From Paenibacillus hamazuiensis (GTDB lineage Bacteria; Bacillota; Bacilli; Paenibacillales; NBRC-103111): 64,000 bases of DNA. Position numbers and translations under genes: made by a program. The stretch spans positions 3,534,001 to 3,598,000 of the forward strand of contig NZ_JALRMO010000001.1 in assembly GCF_023276405.1 (NCBI RefSeq). The letters run 5' to 3'. Under the pieces are notes generated by a model. That model was not told the origin of the DNA. It did not search any database and saw only the letters and a list, made by a program, of their open reading frames with translations. Below are positions 54,181 through 63,050 of the stretch, piece after piece. How positions within the stretch are numbered: position 1 is the stretch's first letter; the number at the start of each line of letters is the position of its first letter.

Positions 54181-55206
54181 TCAATGCGTGAATGCCGCTA
54201 CGTTGTTCGTGTCGATCGCTTCGTGCAGGGCCGCATTCAGCCCGCTCGCGATAATGTTGGCGATATCTTCGATGAACTGGTCGATTTCTTTCGGGGTAAC
54301 GAGCAGATCGTGCCCGACCGGGTTCAAAACCTCCTTGACCAGCTCGATCCGCTCATGGTCCTGAAGCTGATCGAGCATGCCGAGAATTTGCCCGGTGTTG
54401 GACGTTTGCCGTTCGAAGTGCCTGTGCATCATATCGATGACGCTGTTGACGATGGTGCTGGCGTATACCACGGTCGGCACGCCGATGGCGATGACCGGAA
54501 CGCCGAGCGCTTCCAGAGTCAGCCCCTTGCGTTTGTTGCCGATACCGGATCCCGGATGAATGCCCGTGTCGGCAATCTGAATCGTCGTGTTGACGCGCTC
54601 CAATGAGCGGGAGGCGAGCGCATCGATCGCGATGACAAGGTCCGGCTTCGACTTCTCCACGATCCCCTGCACGATTTCGCTGCTTTCGATCCCCGTCGTG
54701 CCGAGCACTCCCGGCGCCACTGCACTGACCGGACGGTAGCCTTTGCTGACCTGATCCGGCATCAGCTCGAAATAATGGCGGGTGACCATCACATTTTCGA
54801 CGACAAGCGGGCCGAGGGCGTCGGGCGTCACGTTCCAGTTGCCCAGTCCGATGATAAGCACTTTGGCGTTTTGGGGAACCCCCAGCTTGGCCAAAAATTT
54901 TTCGAACTCCTGAGCGAATTTGGTGGCGACCCTGTCCTGCAAATCGGTATCCTTTTGCCTTAAAGCAGGCACCTCTATCGTGACGTAATGGCCCGGCAGC
55001 TTGCCCATCGCGCGCGAACCTTCTTCTGAAGTAATATCGATTAACGTGATGGTTATGCCGTCGTCTTCCTGCACCGACGTATGTACTCCCGGTATGGTCT
55101 GATTGCCGGACGCTCTGGCGGCGATGTCCCTTGCTTCCAGCGCTAGATCGGCATGGGCCGACGAAAAATCCAGTTGATCGAGCTCGCGGATTTCCAAGTA
55201 ACGCAC
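54181..55206 (-). CDS. gpr: Spore germination protease Gpr
   Basis: 341 residues. The sequence has the family order GVHTSVQEDDGITIT, LGNWNVTPDALGP, GYRPVSAVAPGVLGTTGIE, DLVIAIDALASRSLERVNTT, IQIADTGIHPGSGIGNKRKG and GVPTVVYASTIV. Gpr degrades small acid-soluble spore proteins at germination; it is made as a zymogen and cuts its own N-terminus. An N-terminal prosequence (about 1-15) is present. It follows rpsT on the opposite strand and precedes spoIIP, as in Bacillus. Confidence 0.97.
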   Translation of the reverse strand: MRYLEIRELDQLDFSSAHADLALEARDIAARASGNQTIPGVHTSVQEDDGITITLIDITSEEGSRAMGKLPGHYVTIEVPALRQKDTDLQDRVATKFAQEFEKFLAKLGVPQNAKVLIIGLGNWNVTPDALGPLVVENVMVTRHYFELMPDQVSKGYRPVSAVAPGVLGTTGIESSEIVQGIVEKSKPDLVIAIDALASRSLERVNTTIQIADTGIHPGSGIGNKRKGLTLEALGVPVIAIGVPTVVYASTIVNSVIDMMHRHFERQTSNTGQILGMLDQLQDHERIELVKEVLNPVGHDLLVTPKEIDQFIEDIANIIASGLNAALHEAIDTNNVAAFTH

Positions 55207-55292
55207 TCCTTTCTGACCGGTTGATTGCCAGATTATTGTTTGATGAAACCCGGCCGCTTATGCACAGGCGGGTAGATTCAAGATTCATCCTA

Positions 55293-55321
55293 TTGCAATT
55301 TAATATCGCTCGTGGTAGAAT
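55293..55321 (+). promoter_or_regulatory. SigA-type promoter of rpsT
   Basis: TTGCAA (55293-55298), 17 bases, TAGAAT (55316-55321). The optimal spacing and two near-consensus hexamers lie 95 bases before the rpsT GTG, leaving a leader of about 85 bases. Confidence 0.8.
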
Positions 55322-55415
55322 ATCTAAAGTTGTCGTCACGATGCAAATCTTGACGTTTGGATGCAGTCCGTTTTGCCCGGGGATCCGCGGCAAAACTTGT
55401 AGGAGGTGAACGTAA

Positions 55416-55688
55416 GTGCCAAACATTAAATCCGCTATCAAAAGAGTGAAAGTCAGCGAAAAGCGCCGTCTTCGCAATGCTTCCCAAAAATCCGCTCTTC
55501 GTACTGCTGTTAAAGCGTTCGAAACAGCTGCCGCTACAAGCAGTGTGGATTCCGCCAAGGAAGCTCTCATCGCTGCAAGCAAAAAGCTGGACAAAGCAGT
55601 AACGAAAGGATTAATCCATAAAAATGCTGCCGCCCGCAAAAAGTCCCGTTTAGCGAAAAAGCTGAATGAGCTTGCTGCGAAAGCTTAA
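55416..55688 (+). CDS. rpsT: Ribosomal protein S20
   Basis: 90 residues, with the universal start [10 protein letters not shown]. The sequence is a bundle of helices rich in Lys and Ala, ending [12 protein letters not shown]. The GTG start at 55416 follows AGGAGGTGA with a seven-base spacer. S20 binds 16S rRNA early in 30S assembly. It is the only plus-strand gene in this block and has its own promoter and terminator. Confidence 0.98.
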   Translation: MPNIKSAIKRVKVSEKRRLRNASQKSALRTAVKAFETAAATSSVDSAKEALIAASKKLDKAVTKGLIHKNAAARKKSRLAKKLNELAAKA

Positions 55689-55713
55689 GTTTCATAAGCA
55701 TATACTTACTCAC

Positions 55714-55755
55714 AAAAAAACCATGAAGCCCCGTTCGGAGCATCATGGTTTTTTT
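55714..55755. terminator. Bidirectional terminator between rpsT and holA
   Basis: AAAAAAACCATGA...TCATGGTTTTTTT with an inner GCCCC/GGAGC pair. The T-tract on each strand suits both convergent genes. Confidence 0.9.
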
Positions 55756-55771
55756 CATTCCAGGCGGAGCG

Positions 55772-56791
55772 CTATCCGGCCAAGGTCATCATAAACAATT
55801 CTAGCCCCATCACCTTGTCGACCCGGCCGCTTTTCATCCGGTAATCGAGATCGGCCAAATCTCCCAAAATGCGGGCAAGCTGCCGGACATCGTATTTCGC
55901 GGCCTGTCCGGCGGCGATTTTCACGGCATACGGGTGGACGCCGATCTGCGAGGCGATTTGCTGCTGCGAGTAACCCTGCTGCGTCAAATCTTTCACCTGG
56001 TACATAATCCGGAATTGCCGGGCGATCAGCATCAAAATTTTGATCGGCTCCTCCTTCATTTTGATCAGCTCGTGCAGCATCGTGAAAGCCCGATCCAGCT
56101 TGAGCTGAACGATATCTTCGATCAGGATGAACACATTTTGCTCGGTTGTGCGCGTCACCAGCTGCTCCACGTGATCCTCCGTCAGCACGCCTCCCTGACC
56201 GATAAACAGTGCGCATTTTTCGAGCTCCTGAGCGAGCGTCTGCAGGCTTGTCCCGACATATAAAACAAACCGTTCCAGCGCCCCCCGGTCAAAACGGAAT
56301 CCGAGCTTCTCCGCCCTAGCGGCGACCCATTGCGACAGTTCCTCGGCCGACGGCGTGCCGCAGGCGACCAAGTACCCGCTATCCTTGAGCGATTTCACCA
56401 GCTTTTTTCGCTCGTCGAGTTTGTCCGCGGTAACCGTAAAAATAAGCACCGAGTAATCGACCGGGGACTTTATGTATTCGAGAAGCCGTTCGGTGCGATG
56501 CTCCACTTTCCCGCTTTCCTTGGCCCCGGTTAAAAAAAGCGCATTGCTCGCGATAACCAGCTTCTGCGGCACCATAAACGGCAGCGTTTCCGCATCCTCC
56601 AGCACCGTATCGAGAGGCGTTTCCGCCAAATCGTATTTGGTTACGGCAAAAGGGCGTTGGTCCGGTTCGATAAGCGCATCCGTCAGCCGGCGGATCAAAT
56701 CGTCCGAAAAATAGCCTTCCGACCCGTAACATACGTATATCGGATTTATTTTGCGTTTGCCCAGTTCCTTCACTGCCGTTTTATAATCCAT
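55772..56791 (-). CDS. holA: DNA polymerase III subunit delta
   Basis: 339 residues from ATG at 56791 (MDYKTAVKELG) behind GAGGTGA; an in-frame ATG at 56815 lacks a site. The AAA-like domain opens INPIYVCYGSEGYFSDDLI, followed by VIASNALFLTG, LIFTVTADKLDERKKLVKSL, and the C-terminal collar with EQNVFILIEDIVQLKLDRAF. It loads the sliding clamp with tau and delta-prime. Its place next to rpsT is conserved in Bacillales. Confidence 0.95.
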   Translation of the reverse strand: MDYKTAVKELGKRKINPIYVCYGSEGYFSDDLIRRLTDALIEPDQRPFAVTKYDLAETPLDTVLEDAETLPFMVPQKLVIASNALFLTGAKESGKVEHRTERLLEYIKSPVDYSVLIFTVTADKLDERKKLVKSLKDSGYLVACGTPSAEELSQWVAARAEKLGFRFDRGALERFVLYVGTSLQTLAQELEKCALFIGQGGVLTEDHVEQLVTRTTEQNVFILIEDIVQLKLDRAFTMLHELIKMKEEPIKILMLIARQFRIMYQVKDLTQQGYSQQQIASQIGVHPYAVKIAAGQAAKYDVRQLARILGDLADLDYRMKSGRVDKVMGLELFMMTLAG

Positions 56792-56844
56792 TCGGGTCAC
56801 CTCGGAATAATCCATTCGTGTCTGGCTAATAAATTCTATAACAA

Positions 56845-56892
56845 CAAAGGGATTACGTCAAAACCGAATATCGGTTTGACATAATCCCTTTG
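56845..56892. terminator. Long hairpin between the anti-sigma gene and holA
   Basis: CAAAGGGATTACGTCAAAACC and GGTTTGACATAATCCCTTTG pair around a short GAATATC-type centre, giving a stem of about 20 bp with few mismatches. It probably ends the ECF sigma/anti-sigma operon on the minus strand, though the following U-run is weak. Confidence 0.65.
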
Positions 56893-57017
56893 CCCCAAAT
56901 CGCATCTATGATAAACGCTTGGGGAAAGCTCTAGAAACTTCCCGCCAAGCGGTCGTGCGACCTGTGTAAGAGGAGCTTCATTTGCTAACAATATACGCGG
57001 TACGCGGCAAAAAGGTG

Positions 57018-58343
57018 CTACTTCGAGGACGTTTTTTCCGCTTCCGCTTGCGTTTTTGCGTTGATCTCATACGTCTTGACCGTTTCCCCGGAAGTGACCT
57101 GATAGGTGAGCACGTCATCCTTCGACCAGCCTGTCAAAACGACCTGATCCGTCTCTTTCCACTGCTTGGCTGAAGAAAACACGACTTTGCCGTCTTTCCC
57201 GCGAATGACGACGCGGCGATCTTCCAGCTTGGCCGTATAGTTTCCGTCCGGACTTGTTTTTACACCGGCATCGGACGATGTCTCGGAAGCGAATCCGTTT
57301 TGGTCCTTCATCACAAAAGATCTCATGGGGGCATGTTCGTCCGAAGCGGCGGATGCCCCTTCCTTGCTGCCGTCGGCCGGTGTTTCCGCTCGCTTCTCTG
57401 AAGGTGCCGGAGACGGAGCCGGCGTCGGTACGGAAGATGCAGGCGCGGCTCCTTGTTTTGCAGCCGGCGGATTGGACGGCGAAGTTGGCGTAACATTGCT
57501 TGCCGCGAGCGGCGCTGCCGTCTTGTCCGTTTCGGCCGGTGGTGCGGAAGATTTGGCGCTGTTTCCGCTTGATGGCGAGCTGAGCGTGGCCGGCGGCGCG
57601 AGTTCTTGCTCCATCGGCGCCTTGGCGCTTGGAGTCGTCAGCATATTTTGTCCGTTATTATACTGTCCGAGCGGCTGCTTCGTGTCGGAAGACGGCGCTT
57701 TCGGCTCAGTGGAGGCTTTGGGTGTCGCTTTGAGAGCCGTGTCCTGCCTTTCGTTCGTCTTCCCCTTGGACTCCTCCGTCTCCTTTGCCGCAGGCGCCGG
57801 GGCCGCTTGATTTTGCATGGCGGAGGATTCCGCCGTCTGACGGCTCGCCGCTCCGGCGCTCGTCGAACCGGCGCTCGTCGCCGCTTTGCTGTCGGCTCGC
57901 TTCTCCGCGCCGCTTAGCAGCTGATCGGCATTATACATCGGAGACTGCTCGTGGAATATAAAAAATCCTATAGCAAGGCCGGCGGCAACGACACCGCCTA
58001 CCCACTTGAACGAAACGCGCTCGCGAAGCCGTGAAAGCCAGCTCACTTTCGCTTCCGGCTCCCGATCCGTTTGCCCGTCAACCTCTTCGGACATGGCCAT
58101 TTGCGCCTCGAAACGTTCCCGGTCCAGCTCCTCCAGACGGGGAAGAATGGCGTCCACCAGGCTGAAGGCCGGCGTCACCTTCGGCAAGTTTTCCAAATCG
58201 GAGGAGAGACGTTTCAAGCGGGAAAACAGCTCTGTGCATTCAGAACATTGCCGCACGTGCTGCGCAAGCGTTAAATGCTCTTTATCTTCGAGATCCTTGT
58301 CCAGGTATCTCTGCATTAGCTCCATCACCTCTTGACATTTCAT
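57018..58343 (-). CDS. Anti-sigma factor, zinc-finger membrane type
   Basis: 441 residues. The N-terminus has HVRQCSEC, the HxxxCxxC zinc site of ZAS anti-sigma factors. A membrane segment (WVGGVVAAGLAIGFFIF, about 114-130) is followed by a long low-complexity region rich in Ala, Ser, Pro and Lys (about 140-350) and a beta-rich C-terminal domain (GNYTAKLEDRRVVIRGKDGKVVFSS) that may sense the envelope. It overlaps the sigma gene by four bases (ATGA), so it is cotranscribed and should hold that sigma factor at the membrane. The stimulus is unknown. Confidence 0.88.
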   Translation of the reverse strand: MKCQEVMELMQRYLDKDLEDKEHLTLAQHVRQCSECTELFSRLKRLSSDLENLPKVTPAFSLVDAILPRLEELDRERFEAQMAMSEEVDGQTDREPEAKVSWLSRLRERVSFKWVGGVVAAGLAIGFFIFHEQSPMYNADQLLSGAEKRADSKAATSAGSTSAGAASRQTAESSAMQNQAAPAPAAKETEESKGKTNERQDTALKATPKASTEPKAPSSDTKQPLGQYNNGQNMLTTPSAKAPMEQELAPPATLSSPSSGNSAKSSAPPAETDKTAAPLAASNVTPTSPSNPPAAKQGAAPASSVPTPAPSPAPSEKRAETPADGSKEGASAASDEHAPMRSFVMKDQNGFASETSSDAGVKTSPDGNYTAKLEDRRVVIRGKDGKVVFSSAKQWKETDQVVLTGWSKDDVLTYQVTSGETVKTYEINAKTQAEAEKTSSK

Positions 58344-58888
58344 CCTCGCACACTACCTTTCTGATATTCATGTAGCAACGTTTGGAGCTGCTGTCTCGCT
58401 CTGAACAAGTAGGATTTGACCGTATTGAGCGGCAAATCGAGAGATTCGGCAATTTCGTTGTAGGAAAAATCCTGCAAGTACCTGAGCACAACGACCGAAC
58501 GGTGATGCTCCGGCAGCTTCCCGATCGCCTCTTTAATATCTTGGGCAATATACGCCGAGATAACCTCATCTTCTACGCTTTTTTCCGAAACAAACGTCAT
58601 CTCGTGTTGTTCTATCGAAACGGTAGGCTTAGAACGGCGAAATTTATCGATACACAAGTTCGTTACGATCCGTTGCACCCACGTTTTGAACTGGGCTTTC
58701 TCTTCGTAGGAATTGATTTTCGTATATATGCGGATCAACGCCTCCTGAGCAGCATCCATGGCATCCTGCTCATTACCGAGAATATAATAGGCCGTCCGGT
58801 AAACGTGAGTTTCAATTTCACGCAACAGGGTAATTAGAGCGTCGCGATCGCCCGCTTGGGCAGCCTTGATTAATTCCGGTGCTACCAC
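58340..58888 (-). CDS. ECF-type RNA polymerase sigma factor
   Basis: 182 residues from GTG at 58888, six bases after AGAGGGGG; an in-frame TTG at 58909 is possible but lacks a site. Region 2: YILGNEQDAMDAAQEALIRIYTKI...FKTWVQRIVTNLCIDKFRR. Region 4: LPEHHRSVVVLRYLQDFSYNEIAESLDLPLNTVKSYLFRARQQL (shown in parts: EHHRSVVVLRY, EIAESLDLP, TVKSYLFRAR). It is of SigW/RpoE type. With the anti-sigma gene it forms a typical autoregulated pair. Genes it controls are not identifiable here. Confidence 0.93.
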   Translation of the reverse strand: MVAPELIKAAQAGDRDALITLLREIETHVYRTAYYILGNEQDAMDAAQEALIRIYTKINSYEEKAQFKTWVQRIVTNLCIDKFRRSKPTVSIEQHEMTFVSEKSVEDEVISAYIAQDIKEAIGKLPEHHRSVVVLRYLQDFSYNEIAESLDLPLNTVKSYLFRARQQLQTLLHEYQKGSVRG

Positions 58889-59175
58889 TGGGATCCCCCT
58901 CTCTTGCAACCTTATTAACGCAATTACGGTAATAGATGTTGCACGGTAAGAAAAATTTGCTGGCCCTCTCCCGAAATAGAATCAATACATCAAAAATATA
59001 TCAAATTTCGGCATGAAGGTATACATATCATAGACTTCGAAACCGTTACAGTTTATGGCTGGTTTCGCAATTATTGAGCCGTCCCGACAAATAAAATTGT
59101 ATGTTCTGCCAATGAAACCGCTTATTTTTTCGGGTAAAATGGGGAAAATCATCATCTTACTGGAGGACATGCCCT

Positions 59176-60321
59176 ATGAATCCCGGAGAGCGCGACCGCA
59201 CGTACTGGCTCGATACGTTGAGCCGAATCGCACAACCTGTCCTGTTTCACTTGGCCAATCGGGAGCTTAAGCTGAAAATGCCCGTTGAATCGAACGGTAC
59301 CGAAAGGGAACAATTCACTTATCTGGAGGCGCTTGGACGCCTGCTCTGCGGGATCGCTCCGTGGCTTGAAAACGGAAGCAGGGATGCCGAGGAAGGTCGC
59401 CTGCGCCAGCGTTACGCGGAGCTCGCGCGGCAAGCGATCGACGCGGGCACCGATCCGGATTCGCCCGACTATATGAATTTCTCGCACGGCGGCCAGCCGA
59501 TCGTTGATGCGGCTTTTTTGTCGCATGCGATTTTGCGGGCGCCGACCGAGCTGTGGGAGAAGCTGGACGATAGAGTCAAGTCGAACGTCATCGCCGCTTT
59601 GAAAGCGACGCGCACCCGTAAGCCCGGCTATAACAACTGGCTGCTGTTCGCTGCAATGACCGAAACTGCGCTGCGGCTTGCCGGCGCCGATTGGGACCCG
59701 ATGCGCGTCGATTATGCGATCCGCCAGCACGAGCTCTGGTACAAAGGCGACGGCGTTTACGGCGACGGACCGGAATACCACGCCGACTATTACAACAGCT
59801 TCGTCATCCAGCCGATGCTGGTCGATATCATCGAAGCGGTCCGTGATCTCGATCCCGCCTGGGACGGGCTGCGCGAAAGCGTGCTGCGCCGGGCGAGCCG
59901 TTACGCGGTGCAGCAAGAGCGGCTCATCGGACCGGACGGCACGTTTCCGCCGCTCGGCCGCTCGCTCGCCTACCGTTTCGGCGCGTTCCAGCATCTCGCG
60001 CAGATGGCGCTGCAGCACCGGCTCGAGGAGTCGCTCGAGCCGGCGCAGGTGCGCTGCGCGCTGACGGCCGTCATGCGGCGCATGATCGAGGCGCCGGGCA
60101 CGTTCGACGAGAACGGCTGGCTCACCGTCGGCTTCTGCGGCCATCAGCCGGGCGTCGGCGAGCCGTACATCTCGACCGGCAGCCTGTACTTGTGCGCCGC
60201 CGTGTTTTTGCCGCTCGGTCTGCCGGCAAACGATCCGTTCTGGCAGGGCGAAGCCGCCTGGACGCAGGTTAAAGCATGGCGCGGCGAGCCGTTCCCGATC
60301 GATAAAGCGCTGAAGCCGTAG
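59176..60321 (+). CDS. DUF2264-domain protein
   Basis: 381 residues, no signal peptide or membrane segment. It shows DUF2264 features: YWLDTLSRIAQPVLFHLA, SHGGQPIVDAAFLSHAIL, YNNWLLFAAMTETAL, WYKGDGVYGDGPEYHADYYNSFVIQP and GRSLAYRFGAFQHLAQMAL, an alpha/alpha toroid expected to act on carbohydrate. ATG at 59176 follows TGGAGGACA. Members often sit in polysaccharide-use clusters, but none is near here. Substrate unknown. Confidence 0.9.
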   Translation: MNPGERDRTYWLDTLSRIAQPVLFHLANRELKLKMPVESNGTEREQFTYLEALGRLLCGIAPWLENGSRDAEEGRLRQRYAELARQAIDAGTDPDSPDYMNFSHGGQPIVDAAFLSHAILRAPTELWEKLDDRVKSNVIAALKATRTRKPGYNNWLLFAAMTETALRLAGADWDPMRVDYAIRQHELWYKGDGVYGDGPEYHADYYNSFVIQPMLVDIIEAVRDLDPAWDGLRESVLRRASRYAVQQERLIGPDGTFPPLGRSLAYRFGAFQHLAQMALQHRLEESLEPAQVRCALTAVMRRMIEAPGTFDENGWLTVGFCGHQPGVGEPYISTGSLYLCAAVFLPLGLPANDPFWQGEAAWTQVKAWRGEPFPIDKALKP

Positions 60322-60362
60322 CGGATACAGCAGCTCTAATATCGGCTTGCGACGATCATCAC

Positions 60363-60409
60363 GGTGTTCCCCTATAGCGGCATATGCGCCATGGGGAACA
60401 CCTTTTTTT
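60363..60409 (+). terminator. Terminator of the DUF2264 gene
   Basis: GGTGTTCCCC...GGGGAACACC followed by seven T, 42 bases after the stop. Confidence 0.92.
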
Positions 60410-60620
60410 CAATCCCAAAATCATCCCATCGATCGACCATCGTTCGGAAACAAAAACAGCACCCGCCCGGTAAAGAGACGAGTGCCCCTCGATAATTGGC
60501 AAATATTCCTTGATCGGTTTGCATTATACAGCTTATGCAGCCGTCCGGTCAAGGTGATCGCCCAAAGTATCAGTCAATTATAATCCGATCATTAGTCAAG
60601 GGTCGGCATCCACGAACCGT
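60410..60620. other. Spacer between convergent genes
   Basis: No gene is seen. An open frame across it (60347-60583) has no start support and no homology. Confidence 0.6.
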
Positions 60621-61934
60621 TCAACCGTTCCTGTCCAGCCGCGCCTTCGCTTCCGCGATCTCGCGATCCCCCGCTTCTTTGCCGCCGTAGCGGACCTGCT
60701 CGTACAGCGCGACAATCGGCTCCAGCTGAGACTGCGGCATTTTTCCCGAGCGGGCGATGTCCCTCTCCGTTTCCTTCGGCGTCAAATAAGGCTTGAACGT
60801 ATAGCCGAGCGACAAGCTGCGCACGAGCAGCGCGCGGTACAAGTAGCGGACTCGCTCGCGGTTATCTGTAAGCTCCTCCCATTTGACGGGCTTATCCGTC
60901 CATGCCGTCCTCCAGTGGGCAAACCTTTTCTTAAGTCCGTCCTGGAGTTCCTTCCAGTTCATCAAGCTCTCGACGTCGTCCACGTAACCTGATCCCGCTT
61001 CAAGCCTCTCCCCCATATGAAGCACCTTCATCAGCCATCCGTAAAACCGTTTGACGAGCGACGGCAGCCTGCGGGCGGCGAAATACAGCAGCAGCAGAAA
61101 CCCGGCGGCAAGCGCCACCGCGGTAAAAATCATCGCCGCGGTTTCCAGCCATTTAAGCCAGGCAGCCGGCTGTCCCGGCTCCAACATGCCGGCAGGCGGC
61201 GGTGCCGCCGGTTCGTCCCGCTTGTCGCCGGGCGATGCCGGGATCAAGGTCAGCAGAGCGACGATCGCCGCAGCTGCAAGCCTCGCCAGCCAGACAACAC
61301 CCTGTCTCAGCTGATCGAACAACGCAACGATCAGCATCGCGATCAAAAGCATCGAAACAAGAATGCGGTTTTGCCACAAAATGGAGCCGGCGACGGACGG
61401 CGTTTTCTGCACCGATAACGCCTCCTGCTTGACCGTCGCCTGGTTTGTCGCGAACAATGTGACCGTCAAGGCCAGCAACCCGGTCCACGTCAGCAGCGGC
61501 ATATACGGCTGGAACGTTTCCGCAAAGCGAAGAATGAACGACGCCAGAAAATATGTCAGCATGCCGATCAAATAAAAGCTGGCGGGGAAATAAGCGCGCC
61601 ACGGGACAACGGCAAATCTCGTGCCGCGGTACGCCAGCGCGCCTGCGGCGACTGCCGCCCCGTATACGGGAAGCGAATCGGCATGGACCGCGTACGCATC
61701 GAGCGCGCCGACCGCCAGAGCGACCGCGAGCGTTCGGTAAAACCGGGTCAGCGGCAAATAAACCCCGGCCGCATAACCGGCCGTGTAGCAAAAAGGCAGC
61801 GTGGCAAGCCATTTCCAGCCCCCCGCGTCAGGAAATACATAAACGATGGCGGCCAGCAGCAGCGGAAAAAACAGCAGCAGCTCCACGCTTCCCTGGAGAA
61901 TCGCTTGAACGAATCCTGCGAGATGTCGCTTCAT
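60621..61934 (-). CDS. Membrane protein, DUF4129-type C-terminus
   Basis: 437 residues. About five or six membrane segments lie in the first 230 residues, then one more (about 270-295), then a soluble domain with WKELQDGLKKRFAHW, VRYLYRALLVRSLSLGYTFKPYLTPKETERDIARSG, the DUF4129 pattern. It follows DUF58 with 3 bases between stop and start, as in MoxR-DUF58-transglutaminase operons of Bacillales, where a TgpA-like enzyme may lie next. It could help a surface or stress-related process; function is unproven. Confidence 0.82.
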   Translation of the reverse strand: MKRHLAGFVQAILQGSVELLLFFPLLLAAIVYVFPDAGGWKWLATLPFCYTAGYAAGVYLPLTRFYRTLAVALAVGALDAYAVHADSLPVYGAAVAAGALAYRGTRFAVVPWRAYFPASFYLIGMLTYFLASFILRFAETFQPYMPLLTWTGLLALTVTLFATNQATVKQEALSVQKTPSVAGSILWQNRILVSMLLIAMLIVALFDQLRQGVVWLARLAAAAIVALLTLIPASPGDKRDEPAAPPPAGMLEPGQPAAWLKWLETAAMIFTAVALAAGFLLLLYFAARRLPSLVKRFYGWLMKVLHMGERLEAGSGYVDDVESLMNWKELQDGLKKRFAHWRTAWTDKPVKWEELTDNRERVRYLYRALLVRSLSLGYTFKPYLTPKETERDIARSGKMPQSQLEPIVALYEQVRYGGKEAGDREIAEAKARLDRNG

Positions 61935-61937
61935 ACG

Positions 61938-63038
61938 TTATGCCCCCTCCTGCTCCACGGAGCTCTCGCGGGTGTACAAGATGCTGACCGAATTGCCGTT
62001 CGACCGCAGTCTCGCGATTGCTCTTTCCATTTTTTCGCTGACATAAGCGGAGACGACGACGATGTCCGCATTCGTGACAAACCGCTCCGCTTCCTCTTCC
62101 AAAAAAGCGTCGAACGGGATGCTGCGCGCGATCACAAGGCGGGCCATCGTTTCCAGCAAATAGGTGAGCTGCCCGGAGCCGTTTTCCGGCTCCACCCGAA
62201 CCGGCTCCTTGGGAGCGTCGATCGAATAGGCGTTTGTCCCGAAGCCGGTTTCGATCCCCTGCGCAATCGTCTCGTGAGCGATTGCGGCCGCATAAGAGAT
62301 CCCCCGCTCGATCAGCTCCTCGTCGTTCACCTGGCTCCACATTTTCTCGTGGTCTTCGACGTTCACATAAATCATCACCCGATGATCCGCGGTAAAATCG
62401 TGCTGGTGCACCTGCAGCTTGCCGCTGCGCGCCGTCGCCTTCCAGTTGATCCCTTTCATCGGATCGCCGAACCGGTATTCCCTGACGCCGGCGATCATAA
62501 ACGGATCGTCGACGATCCAGCGGCGCACGGTAAAATCTCCTTGCCAGCTGTGGGACGGCAATCCGATTTCCTCCAGCGGCGCCGGCTTCGGAAAAACGAG
62601 CAGCTCGGCGTCGACGGCAATCTGCTCGGACGTCGTGTAAATCCCGAGCACATCGCCGCACGTCAGCGTGGCCGAGCTGAGCCGGTAGCAGCCTCTTCTC
62701 AGGCAGACGATCTTGTGCCGCCGCGTCATTTGCGTGTAAGGCATCAGGCTGAACAGGCTGCGATGATTTTGAAACAGCGTGCCGCTGTCGATGTTCAGGT
62801 TGGCCTGGCTTTGAAACTGCAGACCGGCGTGGATAAGCAACTCCAGCCGAAGCCACGGCACCGGCAGCAGCTTGCGGTTGGCAATGCGCTCCACCATCTC
62901 GACTTCCTCCCCGGCATAACACGAACGGGTGCTGAAAAATCGCTCGTAGGTCAGCTTTTTCTGTCCGTATTTGCGGAAGAAATAACCCTGCAGGAAAACG
63001 AGAACGACCGCCACAAAAAGTATCCAATGAATGCTCAT
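61938..63038 (-). CDS. DUF58-domain protein
   Basis: 366 residues with one N-terminal membrane segment (WILFVAVVLVFLQGYFF) and the DUF58 signature FMIAGVREYRFGDPMKGINWKATARSGKLQV (given in parts: VREYRFGDPMKGINWKATAR). The rest resembles a von Willebrand-like fold with VMIYVNVED. DUF58 proteins are fixed partners of MoxR AAA ATPases. ATG at 63038 lies 12 bases after the MoxR stop. Confidence 0.92.
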   Translation of the reverse strand: MSIHWILFVAVVLVFLQGYFFRKYGQKKLTYERFFSTRSCYAGEEVEMVERIANRKLLPVPWLRLELLIHAGLQFQSQANLNIDSGTLFQNHRSLFSLMPYTQMTRRHKIVCLRRGCYRLSSATLTCGDVLGIYTTSEQIAVDAELLVFPKPAPLEEIGLPSHSWQGDFTVRRWIVDDPFMIAGVREYRFGDPMKGINWKATARSGKLQVHQHDFTADHRVMIYVNVEDHEKMWSQVNDEELIERGISYAAAIAHETIAQGIETGFGTNAYSIDAPKEPVRVEPENGSGQLTYLLETMARLVIARSIPFDAFLEEEAERFVTNADIVVVSAYVSEKMERAIARLRSNGNSVSILYTRESSVEQEGA

Positions 63039-63050
63039 GGCCGGCCGCTC

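Noticed and set aside
54353-55639. 428-codon minus-strand frame over gpr and rpsT
   Set aside because: Crosses two certain genes in another frame; no domain; Arg-rich shadow composition.
56845-56892. Riboswitch upstream of holA
   Set aside because: It is one simple long hairpin at the end of the upstream operon, without the multi-helix conserved core of a known riboswitch.
61828-63027. 399-codon minus-strand frame inside the DUF58 gene
   Set aside because: Out of frame with a clear DUF58 protein and of shadow composition.
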